DNA of 64,000 nt from Herbiconiux oxytropis (GCF_024979315.1 NZ_JANLCK010000003.1:496001-560000); one strand, 5' to 3'. Counted from the first letter of the stretch, positions 24,041 to 33,250 are shown. Notes: a model not told the origin generated them from the sequence alone. Program-made: numbers and translations.

Positions 24041-25545
24041 GGCGCCTCCCCGGGGTGTCGCGGAACGGTGGCGACGACCGTGAAGCCGCCATGGGCGTCT
24101 GGCCCCGCGGCGAAGGTGCCGCCCAGGAGCTCGGCGCGTTCCCGCATGCCGAGGAGCCCCCGCCCGGTGTGCTCGCCGAAGTGCTCTCGGGAGCGCGTGG
24201 CGGAGGGACGTGCGGGCGCGGCGGGCGGATGCGTGGGCCGGGCGGCGGCGCCGGGATCGGAGACGGTGAGGCGGAGCGACGAACCCTCCTCCACGAGAGT
24301 CACGGTGGCGCGGCGGGCGGCGGAGTGTCGCACGACGTTCGTGAGGCTCTCCTGAGCGATCCGGTAGAGCGCGAGCTGCACCGCGCTGCCGGGCAGGGAC
24401 GCACCGGGTGCGAGCCGGCCGAGATCGAGCCTCAGGTCGACCTCGAGGCCCCGGCGCCGGGCCGACTCCACGAGCTCGCCGAACCGGTCGAGCCCCGGCT
24501 CGGGCACGAGCGGCGAGGGCTCCGCGGGGCCCGCTGGCTCCGCGCGTTCTGCCGGGCCCGCCGGCTCCGCGCGCAGGATGCCGAGAACCGAGCGCACCTC
24601 GTCGAGCGCCGACTTGGAGGTCGACTTGATGTGGGCGAGGGCGGTCGCGGCCTCCTCCGGGCGCGAGTCGATGAGGTGCAGGCCCACCCCCGCCTGCACG
24701 TTGATCTCGCTGAGCGAGTGGGCGAGCACGTCGTGCAGCTCGCGCGCGATGCGCACCCGCTCGGCCTGTGCCGCGGTGAGCCGGCGCTCGGTGGCGCGTC
24801 GGCGGAGTTCGTCGAAGCGGCGGCGACGGGTGCGGATGCTCTCACCGACCGCGACGAGCAGCACGAGACCGAGCGTCACGGCCACCACGAGGGCGGGCTG
24901 CCAGGGCACGCGCAGCAGGATGCCGAGCGAGAGCGTGAGGGCCCAGCCGGCGGTGAGCGAGACGACCGCCCAGCGGCCGGCTCCGCGCACGACCGCGCCC
25001 ACCACCGCGAAGGCCAGCGCCACGTAGGGAGGGGCAGCATCGCCTCCGAGCACGAGCACGTAACCGCCGGCGGCCGCCGTGACGACCGCCACAACCGGCC
25101 CGGGGAACCGCCGTGCGAACACGAGGGCGAGCGGCCCCACCAGCGCGAGCGCGACCCGCACGGCGAACCGCACGGGATCGTCGTCGACGACCTCGGCGAT
25201 GCCCGACCCGACCCCCGTTCCGAAGCCGCTCCCGGGGCCGCCGACGCCCGTGCCATCGCCGTCCGCGGAGCCTGGGCCCTCGCCCGTCCCCCCGCCGCGC
25301 CACCGTCCGATGGGCACCCCGGCGAGCACCGCCGCCGGCACCTGCACGAGGAACGACACCACCACCGGCAGCCACAACGAGACCCACCGAGGCATCCTGA
25401 ACCGCGGAACCCACTCGTCGGCATCCGCCGCGGCACTCTCGCCGACGATGCCGTCCCGCCCACGAGCCGCCACCTGCGGATGCCCGAGGTCGTGCCCGTC
25501 CCGGTCGCTGCCGGCGCGCCGGGGGAGATCGCGCGCGGACGGCAT
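24037..25545 (-). CDS. Sensor histidine kinase (HisKA_3/HATPase type)
   Basis: A 502-aa kinase. The N-terminal 45 residues are polar; several TM helices follow from about residue 58, interrupted by an extracellular Gly/Ser/Asp-rich loop (about 85-125). The phospho-accepting His is in RIARELHDVLAHSL (HisKA_3). The ATP domain has the N-box region RIAQESLTNVVRHS and G-box GRGLLGMRERAELLGG. Between them is a low-complexity Ala/Glu/Pro linker (EPAGPAERAEPAGPAEP). The signal is unknown. The ATG at 25545 has a TACCAT box at 6 nt, indicating a leaderless transcript. Confidence 0.93.
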   Translation of the reverse strand: MPSARDLPRRAGSDRDGHDLGHPQVAARGRDGIVGESAAADADEWVPRFRMPRWVSLWLPVVVSFLVQVPAAVLAGVPIGRWRGGGTGEGPGSADGDGTGVGGPGSGFGTGVGSGIAEVVDDDPVRFAVRVALALVGPLALVFARRFPGPVVAVVTAAAGGYVLVLGGDAAPPYVALAFAVVGAVVRGAGRWAVVSLTAGWALTLSLGILLRVPWQPALVVAVTLGLVLLVAVGESIRTRRRRFDELRRRATERRLTAAQAERVRIARELHDVLAHSLSEINVQAGVGLHLIDSRPEEAATALAHIKSTSKSALDEVRSVLGILRAEPAGPAERAEPAGPAEPSPLVPEPGLDRFGELVESARRRGLEVDLRLDLGRLAPGASLPGSAVQLALYRIAQESLTNVVRHSAARRATVTLVEEGSSLRLTVSDPGAAARPTHPPAAPARPSATRSREHFGEHTGRGLLGMRERAELLGGTFAAGPDAHGGFTVVATVPRHPGEAP

Positions 25546-25551
25546 GGCTCG

Positions 25552-25557
25552 ATGGTA
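25552..25557 (-). promoter_or_regulatory. -10 box of leaderless kinase-regulator promoter
   Basis: TACCAT on the minus strand, 6 nt (CGAGCC) before the kinase ATG. Confidence 0.5.
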
Positions 25558-25612
25558 GCCGCGCCCCCGGCACGGGGCATCCGCTCGCCGGACCACGCCC
25601 AGGCTCGCAGAT

Positions 25613-25626
25613 ACTCCCGCGGGAGT
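25613..25626. promoter_or_regulatory. Perfect palindrome upstream of the kinase operon
   Basis: ACTCCCGCGGGAGT is fully palindromic and lies 55 bp upstream of the kinase -10 box, a position suited to activation. A variant occurs at 23332-23345; both are proposed sites of the response regulator at 23375-24040. Confidence 0.5.
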
Positions 25627-25867
25627 AACCCACTACCGCACGGCGCCCCGCCCGGGCCAGAGCGGGAACCCGCGCCCGAGGTGAACGCTCGGCGAAGAAC
25701 GACTGCATCGGAGCCATCGACACGCCGGTGCCGTGAACGCCGCGTGAAATGTGCTGCTGCTCAGCCGTGAGGCACCTGTGAGTTCACTAGCGTGATCGCC
25801 GTCGTCCGGGTAATGACGGGCGATCGATCCGCACGCCCTGCACACCCGACGAAGGACAGCACCCCGA

Positions 25868-28186
25868 ATGAAGAGCGATCAGCTCACGCGCGCCCTCTCG
25901 CGCATCAGACCCCGAACCGCCCTGGTGGCCGGTGGAGTCGCCACCGCCGTGGCCCTCGCCACACTCGGCGGAGGCATCGCCTACGCCGCCGGCGGGCTCA
26001 ACCCGCCGCCCGTGAGCCCCGCGCTCGTGCACGTGGCCTCCGCGGTTCCGGACCGCGTCATCCTCACCCCCACAGAGACCCCCTACGCGACGCAGAACGT
26101 CTCGTGGCGGACGAGCGTGGACGTGACGACCCCCCGGGTGCAGATCGCTCCGATGGCCAAGGGCCCGGTGCAGAACCCGACCACGATCGACGCGGTGTCG
26201 ACCACCGAGTTCGCCACCGACCTCGGCTACGCCATCAAGTACCACACGGCCGTGATGACGGGCCTCGCCGAGAGCACCGCCTACCTCTACCGCGTGGGCG
26301 ACGGCGAGACCTGGAGCGAGTGGCTGGAGTTCGAGACCGCCGCCTCGACCGCAGAGCCGTTCTCGTTCATCGTGCAGGGCGATGCCCAGAACGACGTCAA
26401 GTCCTACGCGTCGCGCGCCTTCCGCGCCGCCTACGAGGCACGCCCCTACTCCAAGGCCGTCGTGCACCTCGGTGACCTCATCGACACCGACGTGGCCGAC
26501 GCCGAGTGGGGCGAGTGGTTCAGCGCCGCCGGCTTCTCGAACGCTTACCAGAACGTGATCGCCGCGCCCGGCAACCACGAGTACTACCCGGGCCCCGAGC
26601 TCACCCGCTACTGGGGTGCGCAGTTCGAGTACCCGCGGAACGGCCCGGCCGGCACGGCCGCCATTCAGCAGGCCTTCTCCGAGAACGTGTACTACACCGA
26701 CATCCAGGGCGTGCGCTTCGTCTCGCTCAACGCCTCCGTGATCGGCGGCGACCAGCTGGCCGCGCAGACCGCGTGGCTCGACACCGTGCTCGAGCAGAAC
26801 CCCGGCCAGTGGGCCGTGGTGGCGTTCCATCAGCCGGTCTTCTCGGTCACCTCGGGTCGTGACAACAAGACGATCCGGGATGCCTGGCTGCCGATCTTCG
26901 AGAAGCACGACGTCGACCTCGTGCTACAGGGCCACGACCACGCCTACGGCCGCGGCAACCTCTTCGCCAACGAGCAGAACCTGCCCGCGGGCGCCGACCC
27001 CGCGACCAGCCACACCGGCCCGGTCTACATGGTCACGATCGCCGGACCCAAGATGTACGTTCCGGATCCGCTCGAGTCGAACAACTGGATCACGAACGGC
27101 GCGAACCTCCGCAGCATGAACCGCGACACGCAGATGTACCAGACGGTCGACGTGGTCGACGGGCGGATGCACGTGGAGAGCCACACCGTCACCGGTGAGC
27201 TCTTCGACGCCTTCACGATCACCAAGGGCGCCGACGGCACGAAGCTCGTGACCGACGAGAGCGTGGCCTGGGCCTCCGGACCGGGCTCGACCCGCTCCGA
27301 CATCGCAGCCCCCGAGCGCCCGACGCCCGTCGTGCCCGGCGCCGAGACGACGCCCGAGCCGACGCCGACGCCCACACCGACTCCCGAGCCGACCCCGGAG
27401 CCGACTGCGACTCCTGAGCCGACGCCCACGCCGGAGCCGACGCCGGAGCCGACTGCGACTCCTGAGCCGACGCCGGAGCCGACTGCGACTCCTGAGCCGA
27501 CGCCGACACCCGAGCCGACCCCCGAGCCGACTGCGACTCCTGAGCCGACGCCCACACCCGAGCCGACCCCGGAGCCCACCGCGACTCCGGAGCCGACGCC
27601 GACCCCGACGCCGACCACCGAGCCCACAGTGCCCCCGACCACGGAGCCCACCACGCCTCCGACGACGGAACCCACCACCCCTCCCACGACGGAGCCGACC
27701 CCGGGCCCCCAGCCCACCGAGAACCCGGTCGAGCCCAACCCCGTCGACCCCAAGCCGGTGGCGAACCCGACCCCGCTCGAGCTCTCCGCGACCGGTGTGG
27801 CCGCGGGCGGCACGATCGACATGAAGGGCGCCGGCTTCTGGCCGAACGAGGATCTCGAGGTCACCCTGCACTCCGACCCGATCGAACTGGGCTTCCCCAA
27901 GGCCGACGCGAACGGTGCGTACTTCTTCACCGCCCGCATCCCGGCCGGAGTGGCTCCCGGTGCGCACCACATCGAGGTCCGCGGCCTCGAGTCGGGCGCG
28001 GTCGTCAAGGCCCCGATCACGATCCTCGCGAACGGCTCGGCGAGCACGGGCGTGAAGGATCTCGCGAACACCGGCGCCGGCTTCACCGGCACGGCCGTCG
28101 CGATCGCGGGCGGCCTGCTGCTCGCGGGCATCATCGCCCTCGCGGTGCTCTACATCCGCCGCCGCCCCTCGGGAGGCACCGCGTGA
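25868..28186 (+). CDS. Secreted, wall-anchored purple-acid-phosphatase-like metallophosphoesterase
   Basis: A 772-aa surface enzyme. An N-terminal TM/signal segment (about 16-40) is followed by a fibronectin-like PAP N-terminal domain (about 45-160) and a calcineurin-like phosphoesterase core (about 165-400) with metal motifs IVQGDAQND, VHLGDLIDTD, APGNHEYY, FHQPVFS and LQGHDHAYGRG. A long Pro/Thr/Glu repeat stalk (about 490-630), a small beta domain, and the sorting signal LANTG (residues 732-736) with TM helix and RRR tail end the protein. LAxTG is the signal known for class E sortases, so the class C sortase in this window is probably not its enzyme. It likely releases phosphate from organic esters outside the cell. 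The next gene is a paralogue. Confidence 0.92.
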   Translation: MKSDQLTRALSRIRPRTALVAGGVATAVALATLGGGIAYAAGGLNPPPVSPALVHVASAVPDRVILTPTETPYATQNVSWRTSVDVTTPRVQIAPMAKGPVQNPTTIDAVSTTEFATDLGYAIKYHTAVMTGLAESTAYLYRVGDGETWSEWLEFETAASTAEPFSFIVQGDAQNDVKSYASRAFRAAYEARPYSKAVVHLGDLIDTDVADAEWGEWFSAAGFSNAYQNVIAAPGNHEYYPGPELTRYWGAQFEYPRNGPAGTAAIQQAFSENVYYTDIQGVRFVSLNASVIGGDQLAAQTAWLDTVLEQNPGQWAVVAFHQPVFSVTSGRDNKTIRDAWLPIFEKHDVDLVLQGHDHAYGRGNLFANEQNLPAGADPATSHTGPVYMVTIAGPKMYVPDPLESNNWITNGANLRSMNRDTQMYQTVDVVDGRMHVESHTVTGELFDAFTITKGADGTKLVTDESVAWASGPGSTRSDIAAPERPTPVVPGAETTPEPTPTPTPTPEPTPEPTATPEPTPTPEPTPEPTATPEPTPEPTATPEPTPTPEPTPEPTATPEPTPTPEPTPEPTATPEPTPTPTPTTEPTVPPTTEPTTPPTTEPTTPPTTEPTPGPQPTENPVEPNPVDPKPVANPTPLELSATGVAAGGTIDMKGAGFWPNEDLEVTLHSDPIELGFPKADANGAYFFTARIPAGVAPGAHHIEVRGLESGAVVKAPITILANGSASTGVKDLANTGAGFTGTAVAIAGGLLLAGIIALAVLYIRRRPSGGTA
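27345..27714. repeat. Pro/Thr/Glu stalk-coding repeats
   Basis: Imperfect tandem repeats code for many TPEP/TPTP and later TTEPTTPP units. Stretches such as GAGCCGACTGCGACTCCT recur almost unchanged. They form the wall-spanning stalk of the phosphoesterase and are a likely place for length variation. Confidence 0.9.
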
Positions 28187-28242
28187 ACGCGACCGCCGCA
28201 TCCGGACACACCCCTCCACGCACGAAGAAAGGCCGTCGGTCC

Positions 28243-31200
28243 ATGACGAAAACGCCCACCAGAGCCCGCTCCACGCGGCTGCTCGCGGGCCTCGCCACCG
28301 CCGCCGTCGCGGCGGCGATGTTCACCCCGGTGCTGGGGGCGAGCACCGCGGCGAACGCCGCGGTCGCCACACCGCTCCAGCAGCACGGCCCCTCGGTCAT
28401 CCCCGATCGCATCGTGCTGACGCCCTCGGGTGACCTCTCCACGAGCCAGGCCGTGACCTGGCGCACCGCCACCACGGTCAACTCGCCGAAGGCGGAGCTC
28501 CGTGAAGCCACGGCCACGCCGTACCCCACGGGCATCCAGAAGATCAACGCCACCTCCACCACCTCGGTGGCGGCTGGCGGCTGGGACGAGGAGTTCCACA
28601 CGGTCGAGTTCACGGGCCTCACGCCCGCCACGCAGTACCAGTACCGCGTGGGCGACGGCACGAACTTCAGCGAGTGGCAGCACTTCACCACCGCGGCGGC
28701 GACCGCGGAGGACTTCTCGTTCATCTACCTCGGCGACGTGCAGAACGGCATCCTCTCCGACGCCAGCCGCGTCATCCGCAATGCCTTCCGCGACCGCCCC
28801 GAGGCGAGCCTCGTGCTGCAGGCGGGCGACCTCATCGACGACGCGAACGACGACGCCCAGTGGGGCGAGGTGTTCGACGCCGCCGGCTACCAGTTCGGCA
28901 CGCAGAACTTCCTCGCGGCCGCCGGCAACCACGAGTACGAGGGCGAGGAGCTCTCGAAGCAGTGGTCGGCGCAGTTCGCCTATCCCGAGAACGGCCCGAG
29001 CGGATCGGACGAGATCGAGGCGCTGCTGGACGGCACCGTCTACTACTCCGACTACCAGGGTGTGCGCTTCGTCTCGCTCAACAGCAACATCACGGATGCC
29101 GCGGCGCTCGCCGTGCAGACCGAGTGGCTGAAGGAGACCCTCGAGTCGAACCCGAACAAGTGGACGGTGGTGTACTTCCACCACCCGGTGTTCTCGCTCG
29201 ACGAGGGGCGCAACAACCGCGCCATCCGGGAGGCCTGGCTGCCGCTGTTCGAGGCGAACAACGTCGACCTCGTGCTGCAGGGCCACGACCACAACTACGG
29301 CCGCGGCAACACCAACGACGCCGAGGAGGGCAACCCCGCCACCTGGAACGCCGACCTCAACTACGACGGACCGGTCTACGCCGTGTCGGTCGTCGGCTCG
29401 AAGATGTACGACGGAGCGGGCCCCCGCCTCTGGACCGAGAACGACGCGCACCTGAAGAAGCTGCAGGGCGGTGTGGAGCTCTACCAGCTCATCGACGTCG
29501 CGGGCGACACCATGCGGTACGAGTCGCGCACGGCCGACGGCCAGTACTTCGACGGTCTCACGATCGTGAAGAACGACGCGGGCAAGGCCGTGACCGACGA
29601 CACCGCGCCCCAGACGATCGACCCCTCCGATCCCGGCGGGCCGTGCCTCGGCTGCACACCCAACCCGGACCCGACCGATCCCACCGACCCTGAGCCCCCT
29701 GTGGACACGGTCGACTACGAGGTCGTCTCGGCGCTCGACTCGGTGAACAAGTCGAACGCGGCGCTCCCGGCCGGATCCGCCTACTCCGAGTCGAAGGACG
29801 TGCTCTACCTGGGCGACCAGAACGGCCGCAACATCTTCGAGATCGACCCGGACACGGATGCGATCCTGCGCACGATCACGCTGCCGGAGAACATCCGCGA
29901 TGTCGGGATCGACGATGAGAAGGAGCTGCTCTACGTCGGTCAGCAGAACCGCAACTGGGTGGTCGTGTCGATCGCGGATGCGACGTTCGGCCAGATCGTG
30001 CGCGGTCCGTTCTCGTTCCTCGAGTCCAACCGCTCCATCGACGTCGACCCCGTGCGCGGGTATGTCTACGGCGCCATCCCCTCGCGGGGCGTCGAGGTGC
30101 TGGATGCCGAGACGGGTGAATCCGTCGGCGTGGTCGACGGCACGGCCGGCGCCTACTACGTGGCCGCCGATCCGGTCAACGGCTACGTCGCGACCTCCTT
30201 CTTCGAAGACGTCCCCGACGTGGTGCAGGTGGCGGCCTTCGATGTCGAGGCCGGCTTCGAGCAGCTGTGGGAATCGAAGGGCCGAGTCGGTGCGCGCCAG
30301 CTCGACATCGATTCCACCAACGGACTCGTCTACGTGGGCTACACCGGAACGGCGGCCGGCAGCGGTGGCTTCTCGGTGCTCGACCTCACCTCGGGCCAGC
30401 AGCTCGGTGACTTCGACGATCCGTCGTTCGGCAAGGACGGCTACGGCATCTCGGTCGACGAGGAGCACCAGCGGGTGTTCGTGTCGAACCGTGACTTCCG
30501 TCTCAACCCACCCGGCTCCGAGCTCGAGGCGGTCGCCGTGACCGTCTCGGAGCGGATCCTGCCCGAGACGCTCGCCTACGACCCCGTCGGCTCGCTCGAC
30601 TCCGTCAACAAGTCGAACGCCGCGCTTCCCGCCGGCTCGGCGTACTCGGCCTCGAAGGACGTGCTGTACCTGGGCGACCAGAACCGGCAGAACATCTTCG
30701 AGATCGACCCCGAGACGGATGCGATCCTGCGCACGATCACGCTGCCGGAGAACATCCGCGATGTCGGGATCGACGATGAGAAGGAGCTGCTCTACGTCGG
30801 TCAGCAGAACCGCAACTGGGTGGTCGTGTCGATCGCGGATGCGACGTTCGGCCAGATCGTGCGCGGTCCGTTCCCGTTCCTCGAGTCCAACCGCTCGATC
30901 GACGTCGACCCGGTGCGCGGGCTCGTGTTCGGCGCCGTCCCCTCGCGGGGTGTCGAGGTGCTGGATGCCGTGACGGGTGAATCGATCGGCGTGATCGACG
31001 GCACGGCAGATGCGTACTACGTCTCGGCCGACCCGGAGAACGGTCTCGTCTCGACGGTGTACTTCAGCGACGTGCCGGATGCCAAGAACATCGAGACGTT
31101 CGACATCGACAACGGGTACGCCTCGCTGTGGGAGTCGACGAGCCGGGCCAACCCCCGTCAGCTCGATGCCGACTCCACCAACGGGCTGCTCTACGTGGGT

Positions 31201-32373
31201 TACACGGGCACAGCGGTCGGATCGGGCGGCTACACCGTGCACGACTCGAAGACCGGTGCACTCCTCGCCGACTACGCCGACCCGGCGTACGGCAAGGACG
31301 GCTACGGCATCTCGGTCGACGAGGAGCGGCAGCGTGTGTTCGTGTCGAACCGCGACTTCCGGCTGAACCCGCCCGGGTCGGAGCTCACCGCGGTCGCCGT
31401 CACGATCTCGCAGCGGCGGGGCGTCGAGGAGCCGGTCGACCCGACCGACCCGACCGATCCGACCGACCCGACCGATCCCACCGACCCGACGGATCCGACG
31501 GATCCGGAGCCGCCGGCCGGCACCGGGTACACGCCCACGCCGCTCGGGGCGATCCCGTCGGCCGAGAGCGCACCCGACCTCGACCAGAAGCCGGTCGGCT
31601 CTGTCGTCGACCCGGCCACCGGTCACCTGTTCGTCGGCAACGAGCAGCGACCGGCTCGGGTGCTCGAGATCGACCCGGCGACGGACACGGTGGTCGCGAC
31701 CCACGCGATCCCGGGTGCCGAGACCGAGGGCGTGCGCGACGTCGCGATCGACTCCGCCAAGGGTGAGCTCTACGTCGGCTACGGTGCGTCGTGGATCGTG
31801 CTCGACCTCGCGACCGACACCGTGAAGCGCGGACCGTTCGCGTTCGGCGCGAACGTGCGCGGCATGGACGTGGATCTGGCCACCGGACGCGTCTTCGGCG
31901 CGACCAGGGGCACGGGCTTCACGGTCATGGACGCCGCGACCGGAGCCGCGATCCAGACGGTCGAGACGGCGAGTGCGGGCACCTGGCAGAGCCACGGCAT
32001 CGCCGTCGACCCGGCCGGGAATCGCCTCTACGTCACGAACGACAACGCCGCGGGCACGGAGGGCATCCGCGTCTACGACGCGACGTCGTTCGAGCTGCTG
32101 CAGTCGCTCGCGGTCGCGGCGCCCGACTACCGGTCGGTCGACGTCGACGGTGCGGCGGGCCGCGTGTACGTGGGTCACTCGCGCGACACGTTCGAGAACA
32201 GCGGGATCCGGGTGCTGAAGGCCGCCGATCTCACCGAGATCGCGAACTTCCCGGGCACCGCCTACGGCAACAAGGTCTACGGGGTCTCGGTCGACGAGAA
32301 GCTCGGCACGGTCTACGTGTCGGCCCGCGACCGCTTCCCCACGGGCCTCATCGCCCTGCAGCGGGGCGAGTAG
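28243..32373 (+). CDS. Secreted metallophosphoesterase with tandem beta-propeller repeats
   Basis: A 1376-aa exported paralogue of the preceding protein. Signal peptide (RLLAGLATAAVAAAMFTPVL, cut near ANA), PAP N-terminal domain, then a phosphoesterase core with IYLGDVQNG, LQAGDLIDD, AAGNHEYEG, FHHPVFS and LQGHDHNYGRG. From about residue 490 come three beta-propeller-like blocks with YVTN/NHL-type strands (LLYVGQQNRNWVVVSI); the first two are near-identical over 287-residue periods, the third diverged. DPT-repeat linkers separate the parts. There is no LPxTG or TM at the C-terminus, so it should be released. The frame is open from a GTG at 28183 that overlaps the previous stop, but the ATG at 28243 opens on the signal peptide and has GAAAGG upstream. 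Confidence 0.9.
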   Translation: MTKTPTRARSTRLLAGLATAAVAAAMFTPVLGASTAANAAVATPLQQHGPSVIPDRIVLTPSGDLSTSQAVTWRTATTVNSPKAELREATATPYPTGIQKINATSTTSVAAGGWDEEFHTVEFTGLTPATQYQYRVGDGTNFSEWQHFTTAAATAEDFSFIYLGDVQNGILSDASRVIRNAFRDRPEASLVLQAGDLIDDANDDAQWGEVFDAAGYQFGTQNFLAAAGNHEYEGEELSKQWSAQFAYPENGPSGSDEIEALLDGTVYYSDYQGVRFVSLNSNITDAAALAVQTEWLKETLESNPNKWTVVYFHHPVFSLDEGRNNRAIREAWLPLFEANNVDLVLQGHDHNYGRGNTNDAEEGNPATWNADLNYDGPVYAVSVVGSKMYDGAGPRLWTENDAHLKKLQGGVELYQLIDVAGDTMRYESRTADGQYFDGLTIVKNDAGKAVTDDTAPQTIDPSDPGGPCLGCTPNPDPTDPTDPEPPVDTVDYEVVSALDSVNKSNAALPAGSAYSESKDVLYLGDQNGRNIFEIDPDTDAILRTITLPENIRDVGIDDEKELLYVGQQNRNWVVVSIADATFGQIVRGPFSFLESNRSIDVDPVRGYVYGAIPSRGVEVLDAETGESVGVVDGTAGAYYVAADPVNGYVATSFFEDVPDVVQVAAFDVEAGFEQLWESKGRVGARQLDIDSTNGLVYVGYTGTAAGSGGFSVLDLTSGQQLGDFDDPSFGKDGYGISVDEEHQRVFVSNRDFRLNPPGSELEAVAVTVSERILPETLAYDPVGSLDSVNKSNAALPAGSAYSASKDVLYLGDQNRQNIFEIDPETDAILRTITLPENIRDVGIDDEKELLYVGQQNRNWVVVSIADATFGQIVRGPFPFLESNRSIDVDPVRGLVFGAVPSRGVEVLDAVTGESIGVIDGTADAYYVSADPENGLVSTVYFSDVPDAKNIETFDIDNGYASLWESTSRANPRQLDADSTNGLLYVGYTGTAVGSGGYTVHDSKTGALLADYADPAYGKDGYGISVDEERQRVFVSNRDFRLNPPGSELTAVAVTISQRRGVEEPVDPTDPTDPTDPTDPTDPTDPTDPEPPAGTGYTPTPLGAIPSAESAPDLDQKPVGSVVDPATGHLFVGNEQRPARVLEIDPATDTVVATHAIPGAETEGVRDVAIDSAKGELYVGYGASWIVLDLATDTVKRGPFAFGANVRGMDVDLATGRVFGATRGTGFTVMDAATGAAIQTVETASAGTWQSHGIAVDPAGNRLYVTNDNAAGTEGIRVYDATSFELLQSLAVAAPDYRSVDVDGAAGRVYVGHSRDTFENSGIRVLKAADLTEIANFPGTAYGNKVYGVSVDEKLGTVYVSARDRFPTGLIALQRGE
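29854..30012. repeat. 159-bp direct repeat, copy 1
   Basis: Identical base for base to 30715-30873, 861 bp (287 codons) downstream, within the propeller region. Flanking sequence is similar but carries silent and conservative differences, which points to a recent duplication or local gene conversion. Confidence 0.95.
30715..30873. repeat. 159-bp direct repeat, copy 2
   Basis: Exact copy of 29854-30012; the first mismatch downstream is at 30013/30874 (T to C, Ser to Pro). Confidence 0.95.
31435..31512. repeat. Asp-Pro-Thr linker repeats
   Basis: Nine-base units coding DPT (GACCCGACC and variants) repeat about eight times between the second and third propeller blocks; a shorter copy is at 29670-29690. 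Confidence 0.9.
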
Positions 32374-32379
32374 CGCCGC

Positions 32380-32407
32380 CGCGCGGTGCCCCTCCGGGCA
32401 CCGCGCG
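32380..32407 (+). terminator. Hairpin after the second phosphoesterase gene
   Basis: Perfect 12-bp stem CGCGCGGTGCCC/GGGCACCGCGCG with a CTCC loop, 6 bp after the stop. There is no U-run, as is common in GC-rich actinobacteria. Confidence 0.65.
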
Positions 32408-32528
32408 CGGACAACGCCGAACGAGCCCCCTGCGGGGCCGGTCGGCGCGACGTTCGTCTTTCTGGGCGTTCAGAACGGCAAGCCTGCGGGCCCCCGCGCG
32501 TCTGAGCGGCTCGGAGGTCGCGACGACT

Positions 32529-32543
32529 GCGGTTCCGAACCGC
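32529..32543 (-). terminator. Small hairpin after the azoreductase gene
   Basis: GCGGTTCCGAACCGC, a 7-bp palindromic stem, flanked by a further GCGAC/GTCGC pair, 20 bp beyond the azoreductase stop. Confidence 0.4.
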
Positions 32544-32563
32544 GGGTCGCCGTCAGTGGGCCG

Positions 32564-33223
32564 TCAGGCGGGGCGGGGCGCGCCGAGGCGGGCCGCCTGG
32601 GCGGCGGCCTCGGCGTGGGCGGCGGCGAGCTCGGCCTCGGAGCGGGGGAGCTGCGGCGCCAGGGCAGGCACGTCGGCCGCCAGGGTGAGGTTCGTCTCGA
32701 TCACGGTGACCTCCATGCCGAGGGCGGTGCCCAGCACGAGGCGGAGCGCGGGCACCTCGTGGTCCCAGCCCTCCGTGGGGGAGCCGGCGTCATAGGAGGC
32801 ACCTCGGCTCGTCACGATCACGGCGGGACGCCCGGCGAGCGGCTGCGTGTCGCCGTCGAAGGGCGCGGTGACGCCCGGCACGTGGATGTTGTCGATCCAC
32901 GCCTTGAGCGACGACGGCAGCGAGTAGTTGTAGAGCGGAGCACCCACGAGCAGCACGTCGGCGGCGAGCAGCTCGGCGATGAGCGACGCCTGCAGCGCCT
33001 CGGCGTCGGCGGGAGGCGCGGCCTCGGCGTGCCGGAGCCGCGGCGGCCAGTGCAGCGAGTCGTCGGCGAGGTGGGGCAGCGGGTCTCGGTGCAGGTCGCG
33101 ATGGGTCACGGTGTTGCCCACCGCGGCCTTCAGCCACGCCTCGCTGAAGGTGCGGCCGATCGCCCGTGAGCGCGAGCGCTCGGCGGAGCCTGCGGAGGAG
33201 TCGAGGTGCAGCAGATTGAGCAT
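32564..33223 (-). CDS. FMN-dependent NADH-azoreductase (AzoR type)
   Basis: A 219-aa flavodoxin-fold oxidoreductase reducing quinones or azo compounds with NADH. Diagnostic are the N-terminal LHLDSSAGSAERSRS (phosphate loop) and PLYNYSLPSSLKAWIDNI (about residues 95-112), which binds FMN and forms the dimer. RGASYDAG marks the second FMN loop. A TAGCGT box 6 nt before the ATG indicates a leaderless transcript. It lies downstream of the acyl-CoA dehydrogenase on the same strand, but a long hairpin and its own promoter separate them. Confidence 0.92.
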   Translation of the reverse strand: MLNLLHLDSSAGSAERSRSRAIGRTFSEAWLKAAVGNTVTHRDLHRDPLPHLADDSLHWPPRLRHAEAAPPADAEALQASLIAELLAADVLLVGAPLYNYSLPSSLKAWIDNIHVPGVTAPFDGDTQPLAGRPAVIVTSRGASYDAGSPTEGWDHEVPALRLVLGTALGMEVTVIETNLTLAADVPALAPQLPRSEAELAAAHAEAAAQAARLGAPRPA

Positions 33224-33229
33224 GCCCTC

Positions 33230-33235
33230 ACGCTA
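33230..33235 (-). promoter_or_regulatory. -10 box of leaderless azoreductase promoter
   Basis: TAGCGT on the minus strand, 6 nt (GAGGGC) before the ATG at 33223. Confidence 0.6.
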
Positions 33236-33250
33236 CCCGGCCGCCCACCT

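Larger units (their letters stand above)
25546..25867. promoter_or_regulatory. Divergent intergenic region, kinase operon / phosphoesterase
   Basis: 322 bp without a gene. It holds the kinase -10 box TACCAT (25552-25557, minus strand), the perfect palindrome ACTCCCGCGGGAGT (25613-25626), and a TAGCGT (25788-25793, plus strand) as the probable -10 of the phosphoesterase gene, which would give a leader of about 70 nt. No small ORF with a ribosome site was found. Confidence 0.6.

Noticed and set aside
27350-27720. Regularly spaced repeats that could suggest a CRISPR array
   Set aside because: They are in frame, code TPEP-type units within a stalk, and have no unique spacers; no cas gene is present.
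28150-32178. 1342-aa minus-strand open frame opposite the second phosphoesterase
   Set aside because: The plus-strand frame has a signal peptide, catalytic motifs and propeller repeats; the antisense frame is a low-complexity shadow.
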